Positions 36,979 to 44,271 are shown, counted from the first letter of the stretch. The stretch is 44,271 nucleotides of DNA from Pseudidiomarina gelatinasegens (GCF_004025325.1 NZ_RSFE01000012.1:1-44271), one strand, 5' to 3'. Made by a program: numbers and translations. Notes: a model not told the origin generated them from the letters alone.

Positions 36979-37011
36979 TACGACATCAGTACGACATCGA
37001 TATGACATCAG
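36979..37011. repeat. three tandem 11-base direct repeats upstream of the S10 peptidase gene
   Basis: Units TACGACATCAG (36979-36989), TACGACATCGA (36990-37000) and TATGACATCAG (37001-37011) lie head to tail. Read on the minus strand they give ATGTC(A/G)T every 11 bases with 4-base spacers, the layout of PhoB/OmpR-type binding sites. The last unit overlaps the 3' end of the Nramp-like gene. The start of the S10 gene is 112 bases downstream on the minus strand. Confidence 0.7.
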
Positions 37012-38246
37012 TAACCCGTCAAAAGGTAATACAAATAGCCCAAGGCAAAGCCTGCAAGATATACTAAACCTACCCACGCATAGATATTTAGAAGCCGCGA
37101 CATGGGCCGGCGTTTTGCCAATTGAAAGTTCAACCACGCAAAAAATGGCGTGGTTAAAAAGGCCAAGGTCATGGCGAATGTCAGCATCGGCCCCAGCGCA
37201 CTTTTGAAATACATAATCACCAACATGCCCGCAATAGACTGCCCGATTATCCAAATATTGAGCGGAAAAGGTCGGTTGGGCTTGCGGGTGGTGGATTTGG
37301 GTAGCAGCAAGCGCTGACTCTCGCGCAAGGTTCGTGCGTAGCCATCGAGCACCGCCAAGGTTGTACCAAACATACAGAGAAAGGCTATCGCACCCACTAA
37401 ATATTCCGACCACTGGCCTATTGTACTGCCGTACATGCTGACAAATTGGCTGGCGAATTGGCTACCAGCCATGGCAATGGGTTGGTCACTGCCAAATTGC
37501 ACCAAGGCACCCAGTGCTAAGAACAACAATGCCAATGCGGCAGTAACCCAATAGCCCAAATTGAAATCAAACAAACCATGGGCCAGCGTTACTTGGGTGA
37601 GCTTTTGTTTACTGCGCAGCCACAGTGAACTAATGGCAGAGAGCTCAATGGGTACGGGCATCCAGCCCACCATGGCGACTAGAAACGCCAATGCGGACAA
37701 CTTCCATGGCGAAGGCGCAACAAAGTCTGCGGGCGGCGGCACCGCGTTCCACCATGCAATGCCGACAGCAATAACCGTGGCGATACTTAAACTTGCCATG
37801 ATCCACTTCGACAGTTTATCCAAGGTGCGATATTGCCCGCCCATTAGAATCAACCAGCAGTTCACTAGAATTAACCAGCTCAGCACGGTGGTCGATAATT
37901 GCGGAATAAATAGCTGCAATAGACTTGCCGTTAGCAGCAGCACACCGGCGGTATTAACCACCGCGGCAACCAGGTTAAGTGCAGTAAATGCCCACAGGTA
38001 AAAGCGCCCTTTGCGATGGTACCCAGCAATTAAGCTCTCGTTGTGCTGCAAGGTGTACGAAACCGCAAAGCGGAAAAATGGGTATTTGAGTACGTTAACC
38101 AGCAAAATGACCCACCACAGCTGCCAGCCGAATAGCGCGCCGGCTTGTGTGGAAGCAACTAAATGGGACGCGCCAACGGCCGCTGCCGCTAAGATTACGC
38201 CAGGGCCAATAGCACTTAACCGGGAAGATTGTGTGATATGTGTCAT
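37008..38246 (-). CDS. Nramp-family transporter lacking the canonical metal-binding motifs
   Basis: A 412-residue protein with about 11 hydrophobic segments and the Nramp opening IGPGVILAAAAVGASHL followed by STQAGA. In canonical Nramp proteins the first helix carries DPGN and the sixth MPHN; here the corresponding places read GASH (25-28) and MPVP (196-199). The metal-binding Asp, Asn and His are therefore absent. It thus belongs to the Nramp-related group of uncertain substrate (metal, Mg2+, or an amino acid as in LeuT-fold relatives). Divergent from the CoA-transferase/GNAT gene. ATG 38246 is the natural start. Confidence 0.8.
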   Translation of the reverse strand: MTHITQSSRLSAIGPGVILAAAAVGASHLVASTQAGALFGWQLWWVILLVNVLKYPFFRFAVSYTLQHNESLIAGYHRKGRFYLWAFTALNLVAAVVNTAGVLLLTASLLQLFIPQLSTTVLSWLILVNCWLILMGGQYRTLDKLSKWIMASLSIATVIAVGIAWWNAVPPPADFVAPSPWKLSALAFLVAMVGWMPVPIELSAISSLWLRSKQKLTQVTLAHGLFDFNLGYWVTAALALLFLALGALVQFGSDQPIAMAGSQFASQFVSMYGSTIGQWSEYLVGAIAFLCMFGTTLAVLDGYARTLRESQRLLLPKSTTRKPNRPFPLNIWIIGQSIAGMLVIMYFKSALGPMLTFAMTLAFLTTPFFAWLNFQLAKRRPMSRLLNIYAWVGLVYLAGFALGYLYYLLTGY

Positions 38247-38359
38247 GCTTTTGTTCTTATAGTTTTTGATATGACGAGCTACAGCATAGCGCCAATTTCG
38301 CGGAAGCCAAAATTATGTTTATACTGGCTTAATCGCCGTTGTGACATAAGGACACAGAC

Positions 38360-40231
38360 ATGAGTGGCACTGAGCGCCAGCTAATCGTTAATGGCCAACA
38401 GGTACAATGGGAAAATTTGCTCAAGTCGGGCGACCGAATATTTATTGGCACACACGCCGCGGTGCCCCACGCCCTGCTGCACGACCTGACTGACCATTGT
38501 CAGCACTTTCATGATATTGAAATCATTCAAATTTACGCACTGGGTGACAACCACTGGGTGAACCCCGAGTACAGCCAAAACTTTAAGGTAAATTCCCTGT
38601 TTATCGGCGGCGAAAAAGTGCGAAAAGCCGTCGCGGAAGGCCGTGCCGATTATACGCCAGCCTTTATGTCTGATATTCCCTCGTTATTTAGTGAAGATAT
38701 TCTCCCCTTAGACGCGGCGCTTATTATGGTCAGCCCTGCCGATCAGTACGGCTACCATTCGCTGGGCGTGTCGGTGGATATCGTTTCGTCAGCGCTGCGC
38801 TCCGCAAAAAAAGTTATCGCGCAAGTGAACCCAAAAATGCCGGTAACCTTCGGCCAAGCTTTTATTCATAAAGGCCAAATTGATGCGTTTTTTGAGGCCG
38901 AGCAAGAGCTGCCCGAAATTTCAGCGCCGGAACTTGACGCTGTAACCGAGCGCATCGGCCAGTACGTTTCATTGCTGGTGGAAGATGGTGCCACCATCCA
39001 AATTGGCTTTGGTAAAATCTGTGACGCGGTTCTGCGGTATTTAAGTAACCACAAAGACTTGGGCCTGCACAGCGAGCTCATTACCGACGGCATTATGGAA
39101 CTGATGCTGAGTGGCGTGATTAATAACCGTAAAAAAACCTATCACCAGCATAAAGCCGTGACCAGCTTTTGCATCGGCACCAAGAAGCTCTATGACTTTG
39201 TGAACAATAACCCGCACATTGGCTTCTACCCTTCGGAGTATGTGAACTCGCCGGCGAACATTGCCCGCAATGAAAAGATGGTTTCGATAAACAGCGCCAT
39301 TGAGGTCGACTTAACCGGGCAAGTGGTTTCCGATTCCATTGGGCACCACTTATATAGCGGTATTGGTGGGCATGTTGATTTTACCCGCGGCGCCAGCATG
39401 AGCCCGGGCGGTAAACCTGTCATTGCGCTGCCTTCTACCGCGAAAGACGGCACCGTATCGCGTATTGTGCCGTTTATTACCGAAGGCGCCGGAGTGGCCA
39501 CATCACGCGCCCATGTGTATTACGTGGTGACTGAATTTGGCGTGGCGTCGCTACGCGGCAAGAGCATTCGCGAGCGCGCCCTTGAGCTCATTCGTGTTGC
39601 CCACCCCAAATTCCGTCAGCAATTGCTCGAAGAAGTGCGTAAACACTACTACGTGCCCCACTACCAAGTTTTGCACTCCGTTGAAGTCCCCGAACTTGGC
39701 CCGGTTGGGTTTAAAGAAATTGTGATTAATGGCGAGTTTTTTGACTTGCGCCCACTCAACCCAAGTGACGAGCGGCGCCTGCAAGAGTTTTTCTACTCGC
39801 ACACCAAAGAAACACTGCAAATGCGCTACAACACAGTGCCAACGCAAATGAGCCGTGAGAAATCGTGCACCTTGGTGAGTGTTGACCAGTCACGCGACTT
39901 GGCGCTGTGTATTGTGCGGCAAAAGGGCTCGATGGCACAGATTCAAGCCGTTGGTCGCTATTACCTGCTACACGACGAAAAAAGCTGTGAAGTTGCCTTC
40001 GTTACGCGCGAAACTCAGCATGGTAAAGGTATGGCAACCCGCTTATTGGAAGAAATGAAGCGTATTGCGCGTGAGCGCGGCCTTGAACGCATGATGGCTT
40101 ATGTGCGTTCTGAAAATGGCAAAATGCTGGCGGTGTTTGAGCGTGCGGGGTTTGTTCGTAAACCTTCAGAAGAACCGGGTGAGGTGTATTTACAACTCAA
40201 TTTAAATGACGTTTCTAAAGACAGCGAGTGA
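38360..40231 (+). CDS. acetyl-CoA hydrolase/CoA-transferase fused to a GNAT acetyltransferase
   Basis: A 623-residue two-part protein. Residues about 1-440 are an acetyl-CoA hydrolase/transferase of the 4-hydroxybutyrate or succinyl/acetate CoA-transferase type, with GLHSELITDGIMEL (E239 is the likely acyl-enzyme Glu), YSGIGGHVDFTRGA and TEFGVASLRGKS. Residues about 460-620 are a GNAT domain with RPLNPSDERRLQEFF at its start and the acetyl-CoA loop QHGKGMA (553-559). The fusion could acetylate a protein or small molecule, with the transferase domain as partner or sensor, recalling the E. coli lysine acetyltransferase Pat, where GNAT is fused to an acyl-CoA-synthetase-like domain. The HDAC-like gene follows 3 bases later. 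No membrane segments. Confidence 0.88.
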   Translation: MSGTERQLIVNGQQVQWENLLKSGDRIFIGTHAAVPHALLHDLTDHCQHFHDIEIIQIYALGDNHWVNPEYSQNFKVNSLFIGGEKVRKAVAEGRADYTPAFMSDIPSLFSEDILPLDAALIMVSPADQYGYHSLGVSVDIVSSALRSAKKVIAQVNPKMPVTFGQAFIHKGQIDAFFEAEQELPEISAPELDAVTERIGQYVSLLVEDGATIQIGFGKICDAVLRYLSNHKDLGLHSELITDGIMELMLSGVINNRKKTYHQHKAVTSFCIGTKKLYDFVNNNPHIGFYPSEYVNSPANIARNEKMVSINSAIEVDLTGQVVSDSIGHHLYSGIGGHVDFTRGASMSPGGKPVIALPSTAKDGTVSRIVPFITEGAGVATSRAHVYYVVTEFGVASLRGKSIRERALELIRVAHPKFRQQLLEEVRKHYYVPHYQVLHSVEVPELGPVGFKEIVINGEFFDLRPLNPSDERRLQEFFYSHTKETLQMRYNTVPTQMSREKSCTLVSVDQSRDLALCIVRQKGSMAQIQAVGRYYLLHDEKSCEVAFVTRETQHGKGMATRLLEEMKRIARERGLERMMAYVRSENGKMLAVFERAGFVRKPSEEPGEVYLQLNLNDVSKDSE

Positions 40232-40234
40232 AGT

Positions 40235-41158
40235 ATGTCGATAACCGTATTTAGTCACCAATATTGCAGTTTGCATCGCGTTTCAGAAGTACACCCAGAA
40301 GAGCCGGCACGTATTGCAGCCATTAATGATCAGATTATTCGCTCTGGCATGGAGTTTGCGCTGACCCAAAAAGATGCCGAGCCAGCCGACCGTGAAGACT
40401 TACTCCGCGTGCACGCCGCCAATTACGTAGACGACGTGTTTGATCGCGCACCAACCGAACCCGATCAGCACATTTGGCTAGACCCCGACACCATGATGAC
40501 AGCTGGCACACTGCGCGCTGCGTTGTACGCTGCTGGCAGCGGCATCTGCGCGGTCGACGAAGTGTTTACCGCCGAAAACCGCCGCGCGTTTTGCTCAGTT
40601 CGCCCACCCGGCCATCACGCCACGTGGGATGCCGCGATGGGGTTTTGCATTTTCAATAACGTTGCGGTGGCCACGGCATACGCCATGCATAAATATGGCC
40701 TTGAGCGCGTGGCGATTGTGGATTTCGATGTGCACCACGGCAACGGCACCGAAGACATCTTTTTAAACGACGAGCGCGTGCTGTTTTGCAGCTCGTTTCA
40801 ACACCCTTTGTACCCGAACTCGGGTACGGAAACGATTAGCCATGAAGTGATCAATATTCCATTGCCCGCAGGCTGCGATGGCCCCACCTGGCAAGCCGCT
40901 GTGCGCGAACGCTGGTTCCCCGCCATTGATGCCTTTGAACCGCAACTGATTATGGTTTCAGCGGGCTTTGACGGGCATATGGAAGACGACATGGCGCAAT
41001 TCAATTTAACCGAAACCGACTACCATTGGATAGCGCAGGAACTGAAAGCGCTTGCTGAACGCTATTGCGAAGGGCGTATTGTTGCGATGCTTGAAGGTGG
41101 CTATGACCATAGCTCGCTGGGGCGAAGTGTTGTGGCTTTTTTGAAGGGGATGCAGTAG
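40235..41158 (+). CDS. histone deacetylase-like (AcuC/HDAC superfamily) amidohydrolase
   Basis: Zinc-dependent deacetylase fold of 307 residues. Catalytic residues are H127-H128 (RPPGHHA), D163 and the zinc ligands D165 and H167 (VDFDVHHGNGT), with the third ligand D246 in SAGFDGH; LEGGYDH closes the site near the end. The family removes acetyl groups from lysines, polyamines or acetoin-related targets. It starts 3 bases after the CoA-transferase/GNAT stop codon, so translation is coupled. The pairing of an acetyltransferase with a deacetylase suggests reversible acetylation, although a polyamine target is also possible given speAB in the same genome. Confidence 0.88.
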   Translation: MSITVFSHQYCSLHRVSEVHPEEPARIAAINDQIIRSGMEFALTQKDAEPADREDLLRVHAANYVDDVFDRAPTEPDQHIWLDPDTMMTAGTLRAALYAAGSGICAVDEVFTAENRRAFCSVRPPGHHATWDAAMGFCIFNNVAVATAYAMHKYGLERVAIVDFDVHHGNGTEDIFLNDERVLFCSSFQHPLYPNSGTETISHEVINIPLPAGCDGPTWQAAVRERWFPAIDAFEPQLIMVSAGFDGHMEDDMAQFNLTETDYHWIAQELKALAERYCEGRIVAMLEGGYDHSSLGRSVVAFLKGMQ

Positions 41159-41207
41159 TAGCGTCAGCTACTTAGTCGCATGATTCGCAATAATACTGAC
41201 GGGGTTT

Positions 41208-41717
41208 TTAGCCTATTCCTACATAGCAATAGACATCGTCATTCGATATTTCTGTGAACGTATGTGATTCAATGTCGACAGTGAATACTTGTGTCGCCTT
41301 CACCCATAGCTTGTTGTCTTGAGCTTTCTCAGAGGTGGAACGAATTAATGCAACAGAGTTGTCGTTAGATGGCATCAAGCCTGGCGTGGTCGCTTGCATC
41401 TGTTTAAACGACGAATAATTTTCCGTGCAGTTCGATACGGTTGCCTGCCCCTTTGGGTTCTCGAGAACGTCGACTATTTCCCATCGTTTAGAGCCCTGCG
41501 TATTTTTCGACAACACAATAACGCTTTCTTGGTTACTGAGATCTTTAACGTTGCTAACCGAATACTTGCAACCTGAAAGACAACTTCCAGATAACTGCTT
41601 AAACTCGGGTAAATCTTTCTGAAAGTCCTGATAACGCTGGCCAATTAGGTCCTTTGCTCCAGCAGAGCTGGTTAAACTGACTAGATAGAGTAACGCTACA
41701 ATCCATTTGGTTTTCAT
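41208..41717 (-). CDS. hypothetical secreted protein
   Basis: A 169-residue protein with a clear signal peptide (MKTKWIVALLYLVSLTSSAGA) and four cysteines (two in GSCLSGCK, one in VSNCTEN and one in VYCYVG) that could form two disulfides in the periplasm. No domain is recognised. ATG 41717 with AAGGAAA upstream. It lies between the deacetylase operon and the last attC-like site, and has no attC of its own after the stop, so it is probably at the edge of the array and not a cassette itself. A promoter-like TTGTTC near 41810 is only a guess. Confidence 0.6.
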   Translation of the reverse strand: MKTKWIVALLYLVSLTSSAGAKDLIGQRYQDFQKDLPEFKQLSGSCLSGCKYSVSNVKDLSNQESVIVLSKNTQGSKRWEIVDVLENPKGQATVSNCTENYSSFKQMQATTPGLMPSNDNSVALIRSTSEKAQDNKLWVKATQVFTVDIESHTFTEISNDDVYCYVGIG

Positions 41718-41832
41718 GTCATTTCCTTATTTAATGCTGGTCCACGACTTACGGTACTGAACAGTCTCTTATAAGACAGAACTACTATTCTGGAGAAATA
41801 ATTCCGAACAAGGCTGCTTTGTGCCAATAGCA

Positions 41833-41894
41833 GGCGTTAACGCACCACTAATCTGCGCCTCTTGCGGCGTCTGTGTTTAGTGGCTTGTTAGATT
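41833..41894 (-). other. attC-like site of an integron gene cassette (attC2)
   Basis: On the minus strand TCTAACAAGCCACTAA ... TTAGTGGTGCGTTAACGC forms a 62-base imperfect palindrome. Outer arms are ATCTAAC (fits RYYYAAC) and GTTAACG (loosely GTTRRRY); CCACTAA pairs with TTAGTGG, and GCGCC/GGCGT close the centre. The stop codon of the DUF5677-like gene sits inside it, as is common in integron cassettes. Confidence 0.7.
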
Positions 41895-42891
41895 GGGCTT
41901 GTGATTTCACTGAACATTTTAGAAATGACTCACCGACAGCATCAACGTAATGCTTAATCAGCATCAGAAACAATGTTGAATTAGTGTAATCAAGCTCATT
42001 ATCTTCGTGGATATGTGCTGTTAAAAATACCGATGTAATTTGCGCTAAGGTTATTGCTGTCATGTGCGCAGGCTCAGCCATGCCAGAATTCGATTGACCA
42101 ACTAATAACATATCTTGTTTTGCTTCAGACATCGCAAACAATGACAACATTTCGCTGTAGTCTGCGTGCACATTTCTGCTTGCTAATTTATAGTTGTGAG
42201 ACCATCCCCCTAACCCTACATCTTCGCGTAACTTTTCAAGCTTTGAAAATCCTGCGTATTTTCTAGCCCAATGAAAATGGCTTTCTCCATCTGATATTTT
42301 TTCCTTCAAAGCTATAGCAGCCGATATTTCATTTTCATCATATGGTTGAAGGTTCATCTCTTTTGCTGTCTTTTGGTACTCTTCCATCCCTTCAACAGCC
42401 TTAACCCGCCCATGACGAATGTAATCTTTAGCGGCATCGGATCCATACTTGTTAATAACTAAACAAGTAACTGAAATCTCGAATAGAGAGCGCCATCTCG
42501 CAATGGCACCATCAGGATACCCTCCTTTTAGGAGTAGAATTATTTCTCCTGTAATACGGCAAGCGTTGGCATGCTGGCGCATTAAAACGCCAAGCATTGG
42601 ATCGGTTTCATATTTGGGAATAGACAAAAAATGTTTTTGAAACTCCATGCCAGCTTCAATTGAAATTTGGCGAAGCATCTCTAATTTTTGAAAACCATCT
42701 TTCCACCTCAGATAGTTCCTTTTATTGAATTCTTCAGAAGTTAAATTTAGCTCTTTTACACTTGCCTCATCAGAAGCAGTCATCAGCTCATAAAGATGTA
42801 AAGAACACCTTTCTAAGACTTCTGAAAACTCATACGGCTCAGTGCAGTCATCCAACCGCTTGTTAACATGTTTTAGAATTTCTTCGAACAT
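41848..42891 (-). CDS. DUF5677-like protein in an integron-type cassette
   Basis: A 347-residue, mostly helical protein with no signal peptide or catalytic motif I recognise. Its middle (GGYPDGAIARWRSLFEISVTC, then SRNVHADY) resembles the DUF5677 family, a set of abundant unannotated accessory-genome proteins. The last residues NKPLNTDAARGAD are coded by the attC site itself, a typical cassette signature. The ATG at 42891 lies only about 20 bases after the end of the next attC-like site. Base use is more AT-rich than in the neighbouring core genes. The family call is tentative. Confidence 0.65.
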   Translation of the reverse strand: MFEEILKHVNKRLDDCTEPYEFSEVLERCSLHLYELMTASDEASVKELNLTSEEFNKRNYLRWKDGFQKLEMLRQISIEAGMEFQKHFLSIPKYETDPMLGVLMRQHANACRITGEIILLLKGGYPDGAIARWRSLFEISVTCLVINKYGSDAAKDYIRHGRVKAVEGMEEYQKTAKEMNLQPYDENEISAAIALKEKISDGESHFHWARKYAGFSKLEKLREDVGLGGWSHNYKLASRNVHADYSEMLSLFAMSEAKQDMLLVGQSNSGMAEPAHMTAITLAQITSVFLTAHIHEDNELDYTNSTLFLMLIKHYVDAVGESFLKCSVKSQAQSNKPLNTDAARGAD

Positions 42892-42909
42892 CCGATTATC
42901 CTAAGAGCA

Positions 42910-42972
42910 ATCTAACGCAAAGCTCAGGAACGGCTCGCGAAGCGAGCTGTCCCCTGCAGCGTCTTGTTAGCT
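42910..42972 (-). other. attC-like site of an integron gene cassette (attC1)
   Basis: On the minus strand AGCTAACAAGACGCTGCAGG ... CCTGAGCTTTGCGTTAGAT gives a 63-base imperfect palindrome. Outer arms CTAAC/GTTAG with GTTAGAT (exact GTTRRRY), inner arms CAGG/CCTG and GCTCGC/GCGAGC, and unpaired bases typical of attC. It overlaps the stop codon of the SIR2-like gene. This is the clearest of the three. Confidence 0.75.
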
Positions 42973-44048
42973 GAAAGCAGATCATCAAAAATTTTAGATC
43001 TTACAAATCGCTCAAACGTATACTCATGGTAATCTACATTTTTTGCCAACCCTTCATATCTGTGCTTGAGATCCTTAGCTCTACTCTTATTGATAACAAT
43101 TATCTTCCCGTCTTCAGAAAAACATCGCCTTATTAGCGCGCGGATATGAACGTCGGCTTCAGGAAAGGAATATCCAATAAAAACAAGTTGCTTAGCATTA
43201 CCTACAAGATAGGAGGCTTCATCATATAGCTTGCTGAAGATGAAATTATGGTTGTTCTTAATATGCGTTGGCATTTGAAGTAGAGATGAAAGCCGATTAC
43301 TGTCAAAAGGACACTCTGTCACCTGCGTGTCCATAAACGACTTAAATGAGTCGAGCTTGAGATTGAACTCGTGCTGCCAAGGCGTGAGAGCTATCTGCCC
43401 ACAGCATGAGCAGTATTTCCAGTTTAGGCTACCGTGCAATTTGATTAGTTTAATTCTCGTGACTTTATCGTATCCGAACTCTCCGGTAGGCTTTTTCGGG
43501 TCAATCCACCAATCAAATGGAATCCTGGCCTCTGGGTGCCTGAAGTTTATAAAGTCGAGACAGTAATCAATCAAACACTCTGGGTATATTGAATCAAAAG
43601 CTTCGTCTGCCAGAGTATCGTAGTTTGTTGTAATCACGCCGACCTCTGGGTCAACCTGATTAATTTTTCTCCAGAACTCCCCAAACAGCTCGCTTCTCTT
43701 CGTATTCTTACTTATTAGGTAGTGTACGACTTTGGTGAAGTCAGCCTTTATTTCTAGCAGCTCCTTGATTCCCCACTCTTTTGATAGAGAGAGCTCGTTC
43801 TTGATGAAGAACTCTATGAAGCCGAATACTTCCTCGAGTGAGGGGGCCTGTTGCCCCTGGGCGAAATGCTCAGTAAGAAATTTACGAAGGCGTTTTGCTG
43901 TATGAGAGTGCTTAAGCTGAGGGTCTGTGTCTCTAATTATCTGAGGCAGTATGTCCACTTGCAAGGGAACACCGTCAGCATAAGATGCACCAGCACCAAA
44001 TATGAACACTGTTGAAGGTTTATCATTTTGAACTGGTAACACTTTCAT
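42924..44048 (-). CDS. SIR2-like domain protein in an integron-type cassette
   Basis: A 374-residue protein with SIR2-type NAD-binding motifs: FGAGAS (17-22), TTNYD (140-144), the catalytic-type H205 in KLHGSLNW, and a late FIGYSFPEADVHI block. This matches the SIR2_2-like domains of antiphage NADases (ThsA, DSR, Sir2-pAgo), not the core metabolic sirtuin CobB, whose zinc module is only partly suggested (CSCC, 213-216). No second effector domain is obvious. The C-terminal tail ANKTLQGTARFASRS is coded by the attC-like site. A role in abortive defence by NAD+ depletion is inferred. ATG 44048 follows AGAGGATAG. Confidence 0.82.
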   Translation of the reverse strand: MKVLPVQNDKPSTVFIFGAGASYADGVPLQVDILPQIIRDTDPQLKHSHTAKRLRKFLTEHFAQGQQAPSLEEVFGFIEFFIKNELSLSKEWGIKELLEIKADFTKVVHYLISKNTKRSELFGEFWRKINQVDPEVGVITTNYDTLADEAFDSIYPECLIDYCLDFINFRHPEARIPFDWWIDPKKPTGEFGYDKVTRIKLIKLHGSLNWKYCSCCGQIALTPWQHEFNLKLDSFKSFMDTQVTECPFDSNRLSSLLQMPTHIKNNHNFIFSKLYDEASYLVGNAKQLVFIGYSFPEADVHIRALIRRCFSEDGKIIVINKSRAKDLKHRYEGLAKNVDYHEYTFERFVRSKIFDDLLSANKTLQGTARFASRS

Positions 44049-44066
44049 TGTCTCGATCTATCCTCT

Positions 44067-44131
44067 CAACTAACACCTTAAATAAACGGAGTGCTTTAGC
44101 ACGCCTAGCACCGCAGGTGCTCAGTTAATTG
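44067..44131 (-). other. weaker attC-like palindrome (attC0)
   Basis: On the minus strand CAATTAAC ... GTTAGTTG forms outer arms around an inner GGCGTGC-TAAA-GCACTCC stem; a separate AGCACC-TGC-GGTGCT hairpin lies inside. Length 65 bases. It ends about 20 bases before the SIR2-like ATG, the same placement as attC1 ahead of the DUF5677-like gene. The outer boxes deviate from consensus, so this one is less certain. Confidence 0.45.
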
Positions 44132-44144
44132 ATTTGCTAGGTAT

Positions 44145-44271
44145 TGTTACCAACGGCGTAAAATTGATCCACTGACAACGGTTTAAAAGTGATCCACCTG
44201 AGGCATCATAGCTGCACTTTTCAATAAGACAAGGCGGCCTAACATGCTAACTCAGGAGCAACTAGTGGACA
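44145..44271 (+). mobile_element. left end of an IS21-family insertion sequence (cut by the window edge)
   Basis: The end starts near TGTTACCAACGG (44145) and includes two copies of the terminal-repeat core GATCCAC (44166-44172 and 44191-44197), as IS21-family ends carry several transposase-binding repeats. It is followed by the start of an istA gene. The other end lies outside, so its size, target duplication and state (intact or remnant) cannot be told. Confidence 0.65.
44244..44271 (+). CDS. istA: IstA-type transposase, first codons only
   Basis: ATG 44244 begins MLTQEQLVD, a typical IstA opening, after a left-end region with repeated GATCCAC. Only nine residues are inside the window, so the family is judged from the opening and the flanking repeats. 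Transcribed rightward, out of the window. Confidence 0.6.

Noticed and set aside
36898..37413. Minus-strand 171-codon open frame over the Nramp gene end
   Set aside because: It is another frame of the Nramp gene; the 412-residue frame has membrane-helix composition and the family opening.
41157..41172. GTAGCGTCAGCTAC palindrome after the deacetylase gene as attC or terminator
   Set aside because: It is short, has no CTAAC/GTTAG arms and no T-run.
41160..41207. A fourth attC after the 169-residue secreted protein
   Set aside because: No CTAAC/GTTAG pair with inner symmetry is present, so that gene is not called a cassette.

Overview
The window looks like a chromosomal segment of a marine gammaproteobacterium of the Alteromonadales type, possibly Idiomarinaceae. 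This is inferred from the mix of genes (membrane PssA, rluD-pgeF-clpB, nadE-glnB, speB-speA, aceBA with aceK, NhaD, many secreted peptidases and amidohydrolases, a TonB receptor) and from the moderate GC content. No rRNA gene lies inside the window, so the taxonomy rests on protein character only. Genes are densely packed, with short gaps.

Left part (1-9700): the leader and tandem promoters of an rRNA operon that runs leftward out of the window, then the minus-strand genes pssA, clpB (with its own heat-shock promoter), pgeF and rluD. bamD follows on the plus strand, then a minus-strand block of glnB, nadE, a DUF1285 gene and a LuxR-type response regulator. These are core envelope, protein-quality, ribosome-modification and nitrogen/NAD functions.

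Middle (9886-31883): a secreted amidohydrolase, pdxH, an Ldh2-type oxidoreductase on the opposite strand, a pfkA-like phosphofructokinase, the agmatine/putrescine pair speB-speA and tRNA-Phe. Then come a leftward operon of a surface lipoprotein and a TonB-dependent receptor preceded by a Pho-box-like site, an M1-like metallopeptidase and an SDR enzyme, the glyoxylate shunt (aceB, aceA), nhaD, and leftward LysR-aceK. AceK would control isocitrate flux into the shunt encoded a few kilobases away.

Right part (31971-41158): a leftward cluster of an S10 carboxypeptidase-like enzyme, a tiny Pmp3/YqaE membrane protein and a large beta-propeller amidohydrolase; a non-canonical Nramp-family transporter; and a rightward two-gene unit in which a CoA-transferase/hydrolase fused to a GNAT acetyltransferase is followed by an HDAC-like deacetylase.

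Right end (41208-44271): the accessory region. After a small secreted orphan there are two leftward genes (a DUF5677-like protein and a SIR2-like protein). Each has its stop codon inside an imperfect palindrome with the layout of an integron attC site, and each starts about 25-30 bases after the previous such site. A third, weaker attC-like palindrome and the left end of an IS21-family insertion sequence (istA start only) close the window. I read this as the distal end of an integron cassette array. The SIR2 cassette is a candidate antiphage NADase and is the best lead for an undescribed system; no integrase is visible.
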